From contig CANNCZ010000002.1 of assembly GCA_947503275.1 (NCBI GenBank), positions 248,001-312,000 on the forward strand: a DNA stretch of 64,000 nt, read 5' to 3'. This document shows positions 62,224 to 64,000 of this stretch, piece by piece. The stretch's first letter is position 1. Each line of letters begins with the position of its first letter. The notes under the pieces were generated by a model. It was not told where the DNA came from and ran no database searches. It was given only the letters and a program-made list of their open reading frames with translations. The stretch is from an uncultured Erythrobacter sp. GTDB lineage: Bacteria > Pseudomonadota > Alphaproteobacteria > Sphingomonadales > Sphingomonadaceae. The translations under genes and the position numbers were made by a program.

Positions 62224-63132
62224 ATGTCCCAAGCCGCCGCTGCCACCACCACGTCTCGTTTACTGCCCTTTGCCGCAGCCGCGCTTGGTGTGGGACTTTT
62301 GTCGCTGATGGACGCCTTCATGAAAGAGTCTGCTCTGTTGACCGGGGCATATACGGCGACAGTGCTCAGATCACTGATGGGCGCGGCGATAATCGCCCCG
62401 ATCTGGCTTTGGCGCAAAAAAGGCTGGCCGGACAAGGCCGTGCTCAAACTGCACCTCGAACGCGGTATTATCTCGGCATTCATGGCGCTCAGCTTCTTCT
62501 ACGCGCTCACCAAACTGCCGCTGGCAGAAGCGATCGCGATCAGTTTTATTGCCCCCCTGATCGCGCTGTATTTCGCCCGCGTCCTGTTGGGCGAAGTAAT
62601 CCAGAAGAAAGCGGTTTTTGCCAGTTTTTTGGGTTTTATTGGAACATTAGTGATTATTGGCGGGCGCATTGGAAAGGGCGAATTTGACACGGATGTCGTG
62701 CTGGGACTGACGGCGTTAATGTTCTCAGCTCTTCTATATGCATACAATTTCATCGTGATCCGACGGCAGAGCCAGATGGCAGGTCCGATTGAAATCGCGA
62801 CCTTTCACAGCGGCGTTGGCGGTGCGGTTCTGCTGTTATTCGCACCGTTTCTGGGCACGGTTCCTCAGACGGAGGCTTTGCTGCCCATAGCCGCTGCCGC
62901 CGCTCTGACGGTTACAGGCGCGATGGCGGTTGCTTGGGCCTATGCCCGCGCAGAAGCGCAAGCTTTGGTGCCCATCGAATATTCAGGATTTCTATGGGCG
63001 AGCCTGTTTGGATGGGCATTCTTCCGCGAGGCCGTCACGCTGCCGACGATTGCAGGCACAGTGTTGATCGTCGCCGGATGCTGGCTCGCGACGCGCAAGT
63101 CTGCTGCCGGCATTAACGACAACAGCGACTGA
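62224..63132 (+). CDS. DMT superfamily (EamA) transporter
   Basis: 302 aa, ten helices in two EamA repeats (about 10-145 and 155-290). Typical features include PLAEAIAISFIAPLIAL in repeat 1 and a matching segment, ALVPIEYSGFLWASLFGW, in repeat 2. Exports metabolites or amino acids; substrate unknown. AGGA lies 10 nt before ATG. Confidence 0.9.
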   Translation: MSQAAAATTTSRLLPFAAAALGVGLLSLMDAFMKESALLTGAYTATVLRSLMGAAIIAPIWLWRKKGWPDKAVLKLHLERGIISAFMALSFFYALTKLPLAEAIAISFIAPLIALYFARVLLGEVIQKKAVFASFLGFIGTLVIIGGRIGKGEFDTDVVLGLTALMFSALLYAYNFIVIRRQSQMAGPIEIATFHSGVGGAVLLLFAPFLGTVPQTEALLPIAAAAALTVTGAMAVAWAYARAEAQALVPIEYSGFLWASLFGWAFFREAVTLPTIAGTVLIVAGCWLATRKSAAGINDNSD

Positions 63133-63136
63133 GAAA

Positions 63137-63808
63137 TCAGCCCGGCTGAACCTCATACGGTGTTTGGCTCAATTGCCGCTCAGTTCCAAAACGCCCGTTA
63201 GTCTTCTCCAAGAAAAACTCGACGATTTGCGTGCGGGTCATTCCGTCAAGCCGGTGGCCTGACCACTCAATCCAACGGTTCCACGCCGTCGCTGAACCAT
63301 AGCCCACATTGTAGGGTTCACCGATTGGCGCTCCGCTTACAAGATATCGCCGCTGTACCGTTTGTACGACTTCGGAATCGGGCCTTCCGCGATAGATCAG
63401 ATTAAGAGATATCCATTTCGTCTCGTTGTAAAACGTGCTCATGTTACAAATCCCATAGGTTCTGGGATTGGTGAAAGTGTTCGGGACATAGCTGCGCCGA
63501 CCACGATCTTTGCACCCGTGATAATAACCGAGCGCGCCAACGATGCGGGCGAAATACTGCCGCTCACTCACATTCATACCCGTGACCATCTGGGCCAGAC
63601 TATTATGCGCAGCCGCCGGTGACGCGGTTGAGAATGTGGTGCCATCATCGGGGACGCTGAACACGGGTAAGACGTACGCGCCCTCCGCCGTCTTGTCCGC
63701 ACGTGGGCCGATTGCCCCGCCGATCGCGCCCACCGCTTCATCCATGACTGTCGTGCAACCGGTCAGAACGACACTGGCCAGCAGCAAAGGTGCAATCAAA
63801 CGTTTCAT
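63137..63808 (-). CDS. Hypothetical lipoprotein
   Basis: 223 aa. Start at ATG 63808 with AGGGG 7 nt upstream; the frame's upstream 32 codons are leader. Lipobox LTGC (Cys17). The mature part has two Cys (HGCKD, GICNM), aromatic-rich strands and a C-terminal helix (TRTQIVEFFLEKTNGRFG). No family recognised. Convergent with the DMT transporter, 4 bp apart. Confidence 0.75.
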   Translation of the reverse strand: MKRLIAPLLLASVVLTGCTTVMDEAVGAIGGAIGPRADKTAEGAYVLPVFSVPDDGTTFSTASPAAAHNSLAQMVTGMNVSERQYFARIVGALGYYHGCKDRGRRSYVPNTFTNPRTYGICNMSTFYNETKWISLNLIYRGRPDSEVVQTVQRRYLVSGAPIGEPYNVGYGSATAWNRWIEWSGHRLDGMTRTQIVEFFLEKTNGRFGTERQLSQTPYEVQPG

Positions 63809-63903
63809 ATTGTGTCCCCTCTTGCATTCAACGCACAGAACTCTCTTGCGTATCAATGCCTTAGTGAGGACACTATTGTGATGGGATTTACCGTTTGTGA
63901 ACA

Positions 63904-63950
63904 AGAAAAAGGCCGGAGCAGCGGGGACTGGCTCCGCTGCTCCGGCCTTT
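63904..63950 (-). terminator. Intrinsic terminator, minus-strand orientation
   Basis: Perfect 17-bp stem (63908-63924 with 63934-63950), 9-nt loop. On the minus strand it is followed by TTTTTCTTGT, a good U-tract, so it probably ends a minus-strand gene lying beyond the right edge. It also separates that gene from the lipoprotein gene. Confidence 0.7.
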
Positions 63951-63960
63951 CCACTTCAAG

Positions 63961-63988
63961 TGGAGACAAAGGGGCAGTTCTGTCTCCA
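63961..63988. other. Short inverted repeat at the right edge
   Basis: TGGAGACA (63961-63968) and TGTCTCCA (63981-63988), 8 bp arms with a 12-nt loop, next to the 17-bp terminator. Role unclear: second hairpin of a composite terminator or part of the coding end of a neighbour outside the window. Confidence 0.4.
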
Positions 63989-64000
63989 TTGCAACCCGAA

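Overview
The window looks like a chromosomal segment of a sphingomonad alphaproteobacterium, most likely a marine Erythrobacteraceae member. The grounds are the GC-rich coding, the complete PhyR-NepR-EcfG general stress module, a DUF6481 protein, class I PHA synthase with phasin, a carotenoid hydroxylase-like protein, and a SigF/NrsF-controlled bufferin locus of the Caulobacter type. Gene density is very high. Operons are often coupled by ATGA or GTGA overlaps, and convergent genes are nearly back to back, three pairs sharing a stop-codon tetranucleotide. I see no prophage, transposase or CRISPR array.

Layout. 1-4.5 kb: a translationally coupled exopolysaccharide-type cassette (BcsB-like periplasmic protein, processive GT2, outer-membrane barrel). 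4.5-10.3 kb: a relic of a tRNA 3' half, then an ABC-F ATPase, two small proteins, RoxA-type ribosomal oxygenase, RluE, tRNA-Thr(CGU), tRNA-Cys(GCA) and a thioesterase. 10.3-13.6 kb (minus): crotonase, then a five-gene run of a membrane-anchored LuxR-type HTH protein, a small protein, a membrane protein, a short RadC-like protein and a winged-helix protein. 13.7-18.1 kb: aminotransferase, PhaC and a phasin with a histone-H1-like N-terminus. 18.2-24.6 kb: ClpS, DUF427, LptF-LptG, GNAT, and a divergent desaturase / large acyltransferase pair. 24.8-28.4 kb: phyR, a HWE/HisKA_2 sensor kinase, nepR and ecfG, with an EcfG-type promoter whose conserved elements form an inverted repeat and therefore read in both directions.

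28.4-38.1 kb: mostly housekeeping (AI-2E-type transporter, symporter, GlmM, ThiD, LOG protein, Ppx/GppA, RlmE, membrane cytochrome c, prephenate dehydratase). 38.2-45.5 kb: a coupled envelope operon DUF4129-DUF4350-MoxR-DUF58-SpoIIM-RDD ending in an intact class A beta-lactamase. 45.6-51.1 kb: small membrane protein, carotene hydroxylase/desaturase-like protein, isoaspartyl peptidase, CmpX-like membrane protein, SDR and an esterase.

51.1-55.1 kb holds the most distinctive system: a bufferin (RiPP metallophore) locus split into two divergent units, bufB-bufC on the minus strand and bufA1-doxX-sigF-nrsF on the plus strand. The 308-bp gap between them carries a perfect SigF-type promoter (GTAACC-N16-CGAA) facing bufA1 and a one-mismatch copy facing bufB. 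Precursor, maturase, partner protein, DoxX protein, ECF sigma and anti-sigma would thus form one self-amplifying regulon. 55.2-64 kb: ispG, a thioredoxin-like lipoprotein and an HDAC-family deacetylase (probable CTG start), a flavoprotein, two convergent L,D-transpeptidases, a DMT transporter and a lipoprotein.

All calls come from reading the sequence and recalling families. No database search was run.
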